Virus record (IMG/VR): IMGVR_UViG_3300023180_004611
Location: 1-25,150 of that record
DNA length: 25,150 nt
Reading direction: 5' to 3' (one strand)
Source: a virus
In this document: positions 1 to 6,041 of the stretch, in pieces
Numbering within the stretch: the stretch's first letter is position 1
Layout of the letters: each line of letters starts with the position of its first letter
The notes under the pieces: generated by a model
What the model saw: the letters and a program-made list of their open reading frames with translations, nothing else
Database searches by the model: none
What the model was told of the DNA's origin: nothing
Made by a program: the position numbers and the translations under genes

Positions 1-1
1 C

Positions 2-559
2 AAGCCTGTAAGAGGTCGTGGATCAAAAAATCGTAATCCAAAAACTTATGACCCACGCAAAGCACTAGATAAAGAAGATGATCGTATTCAAGGTATGGTA
101 AAGAAAAAATTGAAAAAAGAAGAAGTAGAAATCGAAGAATCAACTTCTGTAGAACAAATTGATGAGAAGGCACCAAAAATTGGTGTTGATAGCGTAGCAC
201 AACAACGTAAGATGGATGCTGCCCATGCAAAAGCTATGGGACGCTCAGTAAGAACTGGACGTAAGCTTCCAAAGAAATCAATGACATCTACTCAAAAGTC
301 TTTAGCTTCAATGAGCGAAACTGTTTCTGAAGAAGAAACTCTAGCAACTAATGCTAATAAAGAATTGCAAGATCGTGAAAAGAAAGAAAAGATCGTAAAG
401 CGTTCTAAAAGAGAAATGAAAAAGAAAGACGATGCTGAGATTGAATCAAAGGCACGTCGTGATGGTGGTCCAGCTGATGTATCAGAAGAAGGTGGCGCAG
501 GCGACCAAGGTACTGATAAATTGGTGAACAAATATAAAAAGGATACACCAAATTGTTAA
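2..559 (+). CDS. C-terminal part of a charged phage internal/head-type protein (5' truncated)
   Basis: The reading frame is open from base 2 of the window, so the true start lies upstream; the first internal ATG is at 95. The product is very rich in Lys, Glu, Asp, Ser and Ala and has no recognisable enzyme motif. It contains IEE|S (in EVEIEESTSV), which fits the (I/L)xE|(A/G/S) rule for T4 prohead protease gp21. The tail has an Asp/Gly stretch and ends GTDKLVNKYKKDTPNC, a kind of ending I associate with head-packaged proteins of marine T4-like phages. It overlaps the next gene by 7 bases. A role as a capsid-internal or scaffold-associated protein is inferred from composition and from the following genes. 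The coding call is fairly sure; the function is not. Confidence 0.7.
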   Translation, partial: KPVRGRGSKNRNPKTYDPRKALDKEDDRIQGMVKKKLKKEEVEIEESTSVEQIDEKAPKIGVDSVAQQRKMDAAHAKAMGRSVRTGRKLPKKSMTSTQKSLASMSETVSEEETLATNANKELQDREKKEKIVKRSKREMKKKDDAEIESKARRDGGPADVSEEGGAGDQGTDKLVNKYKKDTPNC

Positions 560-846
560 GATTTACTCAGTATCTTGCTGAAGGTATCAAGCTTAAATTG
601 ATCCGAGGCAAAGATCAAGATGTACTTAAGATGTGGGATACGAAGGAAAAGAGTTGGGTCGAGCTGAGAGGTAAACCCGGTTTTGAAAGAAAATACGACG
701 CCAAAGATCCGTTACATAAAGCAATTGCTGCTTTGGGGAAGTCTGCTAATATATCTGACTTCGTAAATGGAGATGAGGTAAGTATTAATCCAAACCATCC
801 TGATGGTAAGAAGGCACTAAAAACAATAAAAGGTCTGATGAAATGA
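553..846 (+). CDS. Small protein with capsid-targeting-like N-terminus (97 aa)
   Basis: The start is a TTG at 553, overlapping the upstream stop; no ATG gives a sensible protein. The N-terminus MLRFTQYLAEGIK resembles the T4 internal-protein capsid-targeting sequence (MKTYQEFIAEA in IPIII, from memory): an aromatic residue at position 4, another at position 7, and LAE|G as a gp21-like cleavage site. The remaining residues form a compact basic domain ending in KKALKTIKGLMK, with no known catalytic motif. The gene is coupled to the next one by an ATGA overlap at 843-846. The likely role is a protein packaged in the prohead, trimmed by the prohead protease and possibly injected with the DNA. That role is inference. 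Confidence 0.65.
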   Translation: MLRFTQYLAEGIKLKLIRGKDQDVLKMWDTKEKSWVELRGKPGFERKYDAKDPLHKAIAALGKSANISDFVNGDEVSINPNHPDGKKALKTIKGLMK

Positions 847-1088
847 TTAGTTTTAAACAGTTTTTAGAAGAAGGCACACTAGATGAAGGCTCCGAATCAT
901 GGGAAGCCGGATATAAAAGACGTGTCGTAAAAACTACAAAACCTGAGCATAAAGCAAAAGGACACAATTGGCGTATCAAAGGTAAAGATCGTCCTGAGAT
1001 CTCAATTAAGCTTTATAAAGAAAAACCTTCACAGGCTGAGTTTAATAAACAGATGCGCAGAGTAGCGGGGCACGAGTTCGGTGGATAG
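843..1088 (+). CDS. Small protein with capsid-targeting-like N-terminus (81 aa)
   Basis: The start ATG at 843 overlaps the upstream TGA. The N-terminus MISFKQFLEEGTLDEG matches the T4 capsid-targeting pattern closely: aromatic at 4, aromatic at 7, then LEE|G as a prohead-protease-like site. After it comes a short basic domain (GHNWRIKGKDRPEISIKLYK, then QMRRVAGHEFGG) that I recall as a recurrent cassette in marine T4-like phage proteins. No catalytic residues are evident. It lies in a run of similar genes (553-2198), each with its own leader. The inferred role is a capsid-internal protein matured by the prohead protease; the function of the cassette itself is unknown. Confidence 0.68.
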   Translation: MISFKQFLEEGTLDEGSESWEAGYKRRVVKTTKPEHKAKGHNWRIKGKDRPEISIKLYKEKPSQAEFNKQMRRVAGHEFGG

Positions 1089-1437
1089 ATTTAGTAAATA
1101 TACAGAAGATCGTATCGATGCTATTTGCGAAGAGTGCGATCTATATGAAGATCTAGAGATTACAGAGTCAGAGTTTGAAGGAAAGAAAGTCAAACTCAAT
1201 GATCCTATTCGTACTTCTGAGAACCCTAATAAGAAATTTAAGGTTTACGTTAAGAACGACAAAGGTAACGTTGTGGTAGTTCGCTTCGGCGATCCAAACA
1301 TGGAGATCAAAAGAGATGATCCTGCTAGACGTAAAAGCTTTAGAGCTCGACACGGTTGTGACAATCCTGGCCCTAAGTGGAAAGCCAAGTATTGGTCATG
1401 TTACCAGTGGAGAGCCGGCGCAAGTGTCGATAACTAA
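1081..1437 (+). CDS. Small protein with conserved Cys/Trp-rich C-terminal cassette (118 aa)
   Basis: The start is GTG at 1081, overlapping the previous stop by 8 bases. The N-terminal part (MDRFSKYTEDRIDAI, then EITESEFEG) is acidic and contains ITE|S, a plausible prohead-protease site around residue 31. Residues from about 35 to the end form a conserved-looking cassette: VKLNDPIRTSENPNKKFKVY, GDPNMEIKRDDPARRKSFRA, then CDNPGP and YWSCYQW. Two cysteines near the end could pair or bind metal. I recall this cassette in head-associated proteins of marine T4-like phages, stand-alone or fused. It probably acts inside the capsid or after injection. A late box follows immediately at its stop codon. 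Confidence 0.68.
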   Translation: MDRFSKYTEDRIDAICEECDLYEDLEITESEFEGKKVKLNDPIRTSENPNKKFKVYVKNDKGNVVVVRFGDPNMEIKRDDPARRKSFRARHGCDNPGPKWKAKYWSCYQWRAGASVDN

Positions 1438-1443
1438 TAAATA
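1435..1443 (+). promoter_or_regulatory. T4-type late promoter box TAATAAATA
   Basis: TAATAAATA matches the T4 late consensus TATAAATA except for one base and overlaps the upstream stop codon. The same 9-mer recurs at 2196 and 8306. It lies 27 bases before the 1470 start. Confidence 0.6.
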
Positions 1444-1469
1444 TCAATAAAACTACAAAGGGTAAACCT

Positions 1470-2198
1470 ATGAGACGTTTCAAAAATCATATTGAGCTTG
1501 ACAAAGGTATGAAAGAAGAAGTTGAACTAAATGAAGCTTCTTTTTCTGCTGATGTTACTTCTGAACCAGGACCTTTAAAAAGATATGTTAACACTGCTTT
1601 GAAAAAAGGCTTAAAAACTAAAGTAGTTAGACACGGTGGTGCAACTGAAGTTATTTTAACTGGTGATAGAGATGTTATTACCAAGTTTTTGAAAAGTCAA
1701 AGATTTTCTGCTAAAGAAATCGAGCGCGGCTTTGCTAAAATGTCAGAAGCTTACAGACCTCCTACAGCAGCTGAAATCAAAAAAGATAAAGAGCGTGAAA
1801 ACGCTGGCAAAAAACGTCCAAGTATGGATCATAAATCTGTATCTAATAAGCTGTATGTAAACATGCGTCCAAAGCTTAAAGAAGAAGAAATTGCAGAAGC
1901 TATTAAGGCTTATTGCTTAGAAGAAAACATTTCTGCCGACGATTTGGCTGATATGAACGAAGAACAACTTGATGAAATCATCGGTAAAGTTGTAGGTGGC
2001 GCTGTTAAGATGGCAGCAAAAGGTGCTTATAGAGCAGCTGTGAATAAGCAAGGTAATTTTAGATTATCTAGTGCAGGCAGAGCAGATAGAGCTGAAAAAA
2101 GAGCTGCTGCTATGGAAAAGAAAAATAAAGATCGTGAACGCATTAGAGCAGCTCAAAAGAGATTACAAGCTGCTAAGCAAAAAGCACGACAAAAATAA
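1470..2198 (+). CDS. Basic internal-type head protein with protease-like sites (242 aa)
   Basis: The ATG at 1470 follows AAAGGG and a late box. The N-terminus MRRFKNHIELDKGMKEEVELN is leader-like, with LNE|A at about residues 21-24 as a candidate prohead-protease site; a second, IAE|A, lies near residue 138. Residues 28-91 form a small alpha/beta-looking domain. The middle is acidic and helical (ADMNEEQLDEIIGKVVGGAV), and the last 60 residues are a strongly basic helix (SSAGRADRAEKRAAAMEKKN and following) suited to DNA binding. This layout (leader, acidic helix, basic tail) recurs in capsid-internal proteins of marine T4-like phages as I recall them. The inferred role is a DNA-associated capsid protein or core component. 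Confidence 0.68.
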   Translation: MRRFKNHIELDKGMKEEVELNEASFSADVTSEPGPLKRYVNTALKKGLKTKVVRHGGATEVILTGDRDVITKFLKSQRFSAKEIERGFAKMSEAYRPPTAAEIKKDKERENAGKKRPSMDHKSVSNKLYVNMRPKLKEEEIAEAIKAYCLEENISADDLADMNEEQLDEIIGKVVGGAVKMAAKGAYRAAVNKQGNFRLSSAGRADRAEKRAAAMEKKNKDRERIRAAQKRLQAAKQKARQK

Positions 2199-2204
2199 TA
2201 AATA
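2196..2204 (+). promoter_or_regulatory. T4-type late promoter box TAATAAATA
   Basis: The box overlaps the end of the upstream gene and lies 29 bases before the ATG at 2234, which has a strong AAGGAG ribosome site. It is identical to the boxes at 1435 and 8306. Confidence 0.65.
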
Positions 2205-2233
2205 AACCATAAGAGCTTATAAGGAGAACAAAA

Positions 2234-2551
2234 ATGGCATCTTGGGGTAAAACTGACAGCGCAGCGGACGCACCAAAGTATTTGGAAGACGATGCGAACA
2301 ACACTAACAAGTCACATGACAAAGACAACGCAATCTTTGTAGACTTGACAGAGGCAGGAGTAGCAGCTAACCGTGCAAAAGGTATTAAAACACCTGGTTG
2401 GAACCTGTATAATACTTACACAACAGCTGACGGCCGTACACGTCACATTGTAGAACCATTGGTAACAATGAAAGTTTCTGCAACTGACGCAGGCGACGCT
2501 GGTGTAACAGGTAATACAGCGGTTGAAGATACTATCGTGGCTGACAGCTAA
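2234..2551 (+). CDS. Small probable structural protein (105 aa)
   Basis: A late box and a strong AAGGAG site (2220-2225) precede the ATG, so high late expression is likely. The protein starts MASWGKTDSAADAPKYLEDD and contains TPGWNLYNTYTTADGRTRHI, followed by a Thr/Ala/Val/Asp-rich beta-type C-terminus. It has no signal peptide, membrane segment or catalytic motif. Similar short proteins beginning MASWG occur in the structural regions of marine T4-like phages, as I recall. A virion role (head decoration or neck/tail-associated) is inferred from the promoter, the strong ribosome site and the neighbours. The product is mildly acidic with many Ala and Thr residues, unlike the Lys-rich proteins before it. 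Confidence 0.65.
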   Translation: MASWGKTDSAADAPKYLEDDANNTNKSHDKDNAIFVDLTEAGVAANRAKGIKTPGWNLYNTYTTADGRTRHIVEPLVTMKVSATDAGDAGVTGNTAVEDTIVADS

Positions 2552-2568
2552 TACTTGGTTGATATAGA

Positions 2569-2943
2569 ATGAAATTGACAGAATCAACCTTTCTGTTATT
2601 TGCTTCCAAATATTATGATAATCCTCACTGCTCTGATATTGTAGAGTTTGAGGAAGATCTGAAAAGATTTCAATATTTGCGCAAACTATTTGGAAGGTAT
2701 AGACAAGATAATGATTTAAAAGAAAGGTTGATTCTAAACCACTTAATAATCATTTATAATGTATTTGGACATGAAGCTACTAATATGTTGTTTATGAAGC
2801 TTCACGAGTATCATGAATATTTAAAACCATTCGTTGAGTATTTAAATTTTATGCCTCGTGAAATTATCTACGACGATATTCGTATTCATAAAGATAATAT
2901 TAAGAGCGATCAAATAATCAAGGATAAACTCGAAGGAATCTGA
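2569..2943 (+). CDS. Conserved T4-like phage protein of unknown function (124 aa)
   Basis: The protein begins MKLTESTFLLFASKYYDNPH and is mostly alpha-helical, with conserved-looking segments FEEDLKRFQYLRKLFGRYRQ and LKERLILNHLIIIYNVFGHE. I recognise it as a family widespread in marine T4-like phages, possibly the one catalogued as DUF7207 (from memory, unverified). It has no catalytic motif and no membrane segment. It lies 17 bases after the 2234 gene and 3 bases before the 2947 gene, so it is probably co-transcribed late. No strong ribosome site precedes the ATG, which may make it depend on coupling. The function is unknown; a morphogenesis role is suggested only by location. Confidence 0.7.
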   Translation: MKLTESTFLLFASKYYDNPHCSDIVEFEEDLKRFQYLRKLFGRYRQDNDLKERLILNHLIIIYNVFGHEATNMLFMKLHEYHEYLKPFVEYLNFMPREIIYDDIRIHKDNIKSDQIIKDKLEGI

Positions 2944-2946
2944 CCT

Positions 2947-4197
2947 ATGGTCGTTGACTTATTTTTAGTATACCAATTCATACGACGTCTCGCCACACCG
3001 TTTGATAAGTGGGATGCGTATAAGGAAGGTATCATTGACGATAAAGGTAAAGTCCTAATTAAAAAGAAAGACTTTACTAATAGCCGCCAGCGTAAAGCTT
3101 GGGGGATCTTTGATATTATGATTGCAAATCTTAAGAAGATTCTCGGTAAAGTTCCAGGCGGACAATCTCGTCTTGCCTCATACGCTGCAGCACTCTTTCT
3201 AATTAAAGAATACAAAGCATTTACTGATGAGTCTATGCTTACAGAAGATCTTACTGAAGAAGATCTAGAAGAATCATTACTATTATTTAATGACCGATAT
3301 GTCAATTATATCACAGAAGAAAGCGATGTCAAGGATTTATTGATAGAAAAGCTTAAAAAGTCTGATGATATGGGTACATGGATTAAAGATTTCTATGACT
3401 CAGATGCTCCTCAATTCAAAGGCAAATCAAAAGAAAAACGTCGTAAGATGGCGGTTGCTGCAAAGCTAGCTGCTATGGATGAAGAGATCCATCCAGATGT
3501 AGTAAAAGCTTATAAGAAAACTCGAGACGCTGAGCATAAGCACGGAGAGTATAGCACAACTGCTACTAAGAGAGCTGTTACAAGAACTGCAAATACTTTA
3601 TCTAAAAAGATTAAACAGCATCATCCAGGTCTTGATATGCAAGGTAATATTAAGCTTCGCACTCAATTGCAAAATATGAAAGAAGAAGCAGATTTAGATG
3701 AACTATCAATGTCACTTAAAGATATTCAAAAAACTGGCCTTAATAAAAAAGCATACGGCACTGATAAAGATAAGCTAAAGAAAGATCTTGAAAGACTTAG
3801 AAAAGGTTTGAAGAAAGAAAGTCTTGAAGAAGCTGCCGCACCTCGCTGGAAACGTGCAGGCCCTAACGGCGAGATTCAAGCTACCGTCAATGGTAAGAAA
3901 TATCAAATTGAAAAATCATTAGATCATAACGAGCGCCATAGAGGCGAGTGGAAAGTTATGGTGTGGGACAAGCGCAGAAGCAGCTGGGAATGGGAAACAA
4001 CTGAATACGGTAAAGCCAATGCTAAGGCATGGATTATGGATAGATTACAAGAAGAGCCTGCAAACAATGTAAGTTCTGGTAATATTGCAGGTATGGACGG
4101 ATCTGCATTTTCTAAGGAAGCGCAAAAGCGCTGGACATCACAAAATAAATCATCTAAAAAGAAAAGACTGAGAGATATAATGGGAGATCGTAAATGA
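2947..4197 (+). CDS. Multi-module head/structural protein (416 aa)
   Basis: The ATG at 2947 follows AAGGA (2932-2936). Residues 1-95 form a conserved N-terminal domain (MVVDLFLVYQFIRRLATPFD, WDAYKEGIIDDKGKVL, VPGGQSRLASYAAAL) that I recall from structural proteins of marine T4-like phages. After it come low-complexity acidic linkers with prohead-protease-like sites (LTE|D, LEE|S, LEE|A) joining recurrent cassettes: DFYDSDAPQFKGKSKEKRRK near residue 157, a basic helical stretch with TATKRAVTRTANTLSKKIKQ, a WKVMVWDKRRSSWEWE beta module near residue 338, and a tail with NNVSSGNIAG. The product therefore looks like a polyprotein-like head component that could be cut into pieces during maturation. 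It overlaps the endolysin gene by ATGA. The exact role is unknown. Confidence 0.7.
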   Translation: MVVDLFLVYQFIRRLATPFDKWDAYKEGIIDDKGKVLIKKKDFTNSRQRKAWGIFDIMIANLKKILGKVPGGQSRLASYAAALFLIKEYKAFTDESMLTEDLTEEDLEESLLLFNDRYVNYITEESDVKDLLIEKLKKSDDMGTWIKDFYDSDAPQFKGKSKEKRRKMAVAAKLAAMDEEIHPDVVKAYKKTRDAEHKHGEYSTTATKRAVTRTANTLSKKIKQHHPGLDMQGNIKLRTQLQNMKEEADLDELSMSLKDIQKTGLNKKAYGTDKDKLKKDLERLRKGLKKESLEEAAAPRWKRAGPNGEIQATVNGKKYQIEKSLDHNERHRGEWKVMVWDKRRSSWEWETTEYGKANAKAWIMDRLQEEPANNVSSGNIAGMDGSAFSKEAQKRWTSQNKSSKKKRLRDIMGDRK

Positions 4198-5051
4198 TTA
4201 CTTTAGAACAATTCAGTGCTATGATTCCTAAAAATAAAGATCCTGAATCATGGTACGAAGCTGCAACTGAACTATTTGAAGCTTATGAAATTAATACACC
4301 AAACCGTATTGCTGGTTTTATGGCACAGTGTGCTCATGAATCACTTGACTTTACTCGGTTGGAAGAAAACCTTAATTATAGCGAAAAGGCATTGAACTCA
4401 GTGTTTGGTCGTTACTTTGGCGCGGGGAAAAGAGATGCTAAAGATTATGCAAGGAATCCAGAGAAGATTGCGAACTATGTTTACCAAGATGAATTCAGAA
4501 GTAAGCGAGGAGCAATGGGTAATGTTCATGACGGCGATGGGTGGCTCTTCAGGGGCCGTGGAATCAAGCAGCTTACTGGCCGCAACAATTACACAGCGTT
4601 TGGCAAAACAGTCGGAATGTCAGCAGAAGAAGCAGCAGAATATGTAGCAACACCTAAAGGTGCTATCGAATCTGCATGTTGGTTCTGGAAAACAAATAAA
4701 CTTGAAAAATGGGCCGATAAGGGTGACAATGTAGGGTTGACAAAAAAGATTAATGGTGGTACTATAGGATTAGATGATAGAAATCGTCGTTGGGAAGAAG
4801 CATTGGCTATTCTTGGAGGTGAAGTACCAGCACCGGCACCAAAGGCTGCACCTAAGGCAGCAGGTAGCCGTACATTGCGCAAAGGCATGCAGGGTGATGA
4901 CGTTAAGCGCATGCAAGAAGTTCTTGGTATTGCTGCAGATGGAGACTTTGGTTTCGGCACATTGACAGCAGTAAAGAAATGGCAGAAGCTAAATGGTCTT
5001 GCAGCAGATGGGATCGTAGGTCCTGCAACACAAGCCAAGATGTTTGGATGA
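4194..5051 (+). CDS. Endolysin: GH19-type muramidase/chitinase-like domain plus peptidoglycan-binding domain
   Basis: The enzyme would cleave peptidoglycan glycan strands at lysis. Residues 1-205 match the GH19 lysozyme/chitinase-like family: AQCAHESLDFTRLEENLNYS holds the likely catalytic glutamates (E49 in HES and E57/E58), and GRGIKQLTGRNNY (121-133) is the family's substrate-cleft motif. An Ala/Pro linker (about 208-224) leads to a C-terminal PG_binding_1 domain (226-284) with GDDVKRMQ, DGDFGFGT and DGIVGP. No signal peptide is present, so release to the periplasm needs a holin or another exporter. The ATG at 4194 overlaps the previous TGA. Spanin genes follow 260 bases downstream, completing most of a Gram-negative lysis set. 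The C-terminal placement of the binding domain is less usual than N-terminal. Confidence 0.92.
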   Translation: MITLEQFSAMIPKNKDPESWYEAATELFEAYEINTPNRIAGFMAQCAHESLDFTRLEENLNYSEKALNSVFGRYFGAGKRDAKDYARNPEKIANYVYQDEFRSKRGAMGNVHDGDGWLFRGRGIKQLTGRNNYTAFGKTVGMSAEEAAEYVATPKGAIESACWFWKTNKLEKWADKGDNVGLTKKINGGTIGLDDRNRRWEEALAILGGEVPAPAPKAAPKAAGSRTLRKGMQGDDVKRMQEVLGIAADGDFGFGTLTAVKKWQKLNGLAADGIVGPATQAKMFG

Positions 5052-5058
5052 ATAAATA
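5050..5058 (+). promoter_or_regulatory. T4-type late promoter box GAATAAATA
   Basis: ATAAATA at 5052-5058 lies just after the endolysin stop and 31 bases before the gp67-like ATG, which has AAGGAG. The same 9-mer recurs at 6012 and 24754. Confidence 0.6.
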
Positions 5059-5089
5059 GATAAACAAATCACTAAAAAGGAGAGCTACT

Positions 5090-5293
5090 ATGGCTTTGGA
5101 AGATATTGTAAAAGCGGCTATGGAAAGAGAGCCACTTAAAATTAAAGAAGCGTTTGAGTCTGAAATGGAAACTCGCATCATGGCTGCTTTGGAAGAAAAG
5201 TACAAAACTGCTCTGAAAGAAGCAGATGAAGATGAGGATGAAGACGACGACGAAGATGATGAAGACGAAGATGAGGATGAGGACGACGACTAA
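5090..5293 (+). CDS. 67: gp67-like acidic prohead core protein (67 aa)
   Basis: The N-terminal half is a short amphipathic helix region (MALEDIVKAAMEREPLKIKE, then FESEMETRIMAALEEKYK), and the C-terminal 23 residues are almost only Asp and Glu. This matches T4 gp67 (PIP), an 80-residue prohead core protein with a helical head and a poly-acidic tail that gp21 cuts into internal peptides. LKE|A directly before the acidic run fits the gp21 cleavage rule and corresponds to LIE|G in T4 gp67 (from memory). An AAGGAG site at 5078-5083 and a late box precede it. In T4 the gene lies between 20 and 68/21; here it sits between lysis genes, so it is displaced or a paralogue. Assignment rests on layout rather than long identity. 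Confidence 0.6.
   Translation: MALEDIVKAAMEREPLKIKEAFESEMETRIMAALEEKYKTALKEADEDEDEDDDEDDEDEDEDEDDD
5224..5290 (+). repeat. GAT/GAA/GAC/GAG low-complexity tract encoding an Asp/Glu run
   Basis: The tract is a purine-rich imperfect trinucleotide repeat coding for the acidic tail of the gp67-like protein. Such tracts change length easily by slippage. Confidence 0.75.
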
Positions 5294-5302
5294 GTCTCCT
5301 TA

Positions 5303-5318
5303 CAAACATTGATGTTTG
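5303..5318 (+). promoter_or_regulatory. Inverted repeat covering the i-spanin start codon
   Basis: CAAACAT (5303-5309) and ATGTTTG (5312-5318) are perfect 7-base arms around TG. In RNA the hairpin would include the ATG at 5312 and could limit translation initiation. No clear Shine-Dalgarno sequence lies upstream of it. Confidence 0.4.
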
Positions 5319-5812
5319 CATCGATTAAAATTGCTATCGTAGTAGTGGTGCTAGCCACCGGCGGTGTTGGATATATGTATGTCCAAAAGTTACAATCAGA
5401 TTTAGAAACTGCACGCGCAAATGTTGCTAAAATGGAAGTAGCTGTACAAACTGCCGAGGCTAGCATTGCTACGTTAAGAGCAGATCAAGCACAAATGCAA
5501 CAATTAAATCAGACTCTGCAAGCCGATTTGCAGAAAGCAGAAGCATACGGCGATGATCTTCGTGGTAAACTTCAAAGACATAATTTAACAAACCTAGCTT
5601 TAAAAGAGCCAGGTAAACTTGAAGGAAAGATGAATGGCGCTACAGCAAAACTTTGGCGCGAGCTTGAGCAAGAAACTGGCGGCGATGGGTCTGACCCTCT
5701 TCCTAGCTGGTTGCGCCCTCGGGAGACCGGAACCGGAGATACAAGTGGTGACGGAAATCCAGAAGACGACGGTGCCGACAGTAGCTCGACCGAAGCCAAT
5801 CAATCTGACTGA
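5312..5812 (+). CDS. i-spanin (Rz-like inner-membrane lysis protein)
   Basis: The product has one N-terminal membrane segment (about residues 4-22, ASIKIAIVVVVLATGGVGYM) with no lipobox, then a long periplasmic coiled coil (about 25-85, LQSDLETARANVAKMEVAVQ onward), the usual i-spanin layout. With an outer-membrane o-spanin it would fuse or disrupt the outer membrane in the last step of lysis. The C-terminal 40 residues are a Gly/Asp/Ser-rich tail whose composition is probably shaped by the overlapping o-spanin frame. I chose the ATG at 5312; a TTG at 5309 is also in frame. The length of 166 residues is near that of lambda Rz (153). Its place after the endolysin supports the assignment. Confidence 0.8.
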   Translation: MFASIKIAIVVVVLATGGVGYMYVQKLQSDLETARANVAKMEVAVQTAEASIATLRADQAQMQQLNQTLQADLQKAEAYGDDLRGKLQRHNLTNLALKEPGKLEGKMNGATAKLWRELEQETGGDGSDPLPSWLRPRETGTGDTSGDGNPEDDGADSSSTEANQSD

Positions 5813-6017
5813 TACACGATTATACGTAGTTAATGAAGATAACTTAGAGGATTTCCTCAAAGAGTTTGAAGAAGTTAACGGCAATCGTGCATTTGTAGCA
5901 TTTAGTGTGAAAGATTATGAGAACTTAGCTTTAAACATAGCTGAGATGAGAAGATATATCCAACAGCAAGGCGAAATAATTGTATACTATGAAGGGGCTG
6001 TTACTAAGCCGGAATAA
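5634..6017 (+). CDS. o-spanin (Rz1-like outer-membrane lipoprotein), partly embedded in the i-spanin gene
   Basis: The N-terminus MALQQNFGASLSKKLAAMGL continues TLFLAGCALG, a type II signal with lipobox LAGC and the lipidated Cys at residue 27. No Asp follows the Cys, so outer-membrane sorting is expected. The first 179 bases overlap the i-spanin gene in another frame, the classic Rz/Rz1 arrangement. AAGGAAAG (5623-5630) supplies a ribosome site for the ATG at 5634. The mature part, about 100 residues, has a short Pro-containing stretch (TVPTVARPKPI) and then a conserved-looking module (LKEFEEVN, DYENLALNIAEMRRYIQQQG, IIVYYEG). It is longer than lambda Rz1, whose mature form is about 40 residues. 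A late box overlaps its end. Confidence 0.82.
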   Translation: MALQQNFGASLSKKLAAMGLTLFLAGCALGRPEPEIQVVTEIQKTTVPTVARPKPINLTDTRLYVVNEDNLEDFLKEFEEVNGNRAFVAFSVKDYENLALNIAEMRRYIQQQGEIIVYYEGAVTKPE

Positions 6018-6020
6018 ATA
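6012..6020 (+). promoter_or_regulatory. T4-type late promoter box GAATAAATA within a small inverted repeat
   Basis: The box overlaps the o-spanin stop and lies 21 bases before the ATG at 6042. It is embedded in GGAATA-AA-TATTCC (6011-6024), a perfect 6-base-arm inverted repeat. Confidence 0.55.
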
Positions 6021-6041
6021 TTCCAAAGTATACAAGAGGAC

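Noticed and set aside
4737-4765. TTGACA, spacer 17, TACTAT inside the endolysin gene
   Set aside because: It is fully inside a conserved coding region, over 320 bases from the next gene, with a weak -10 and no inverted repeat, unlike the four accepted promoters.
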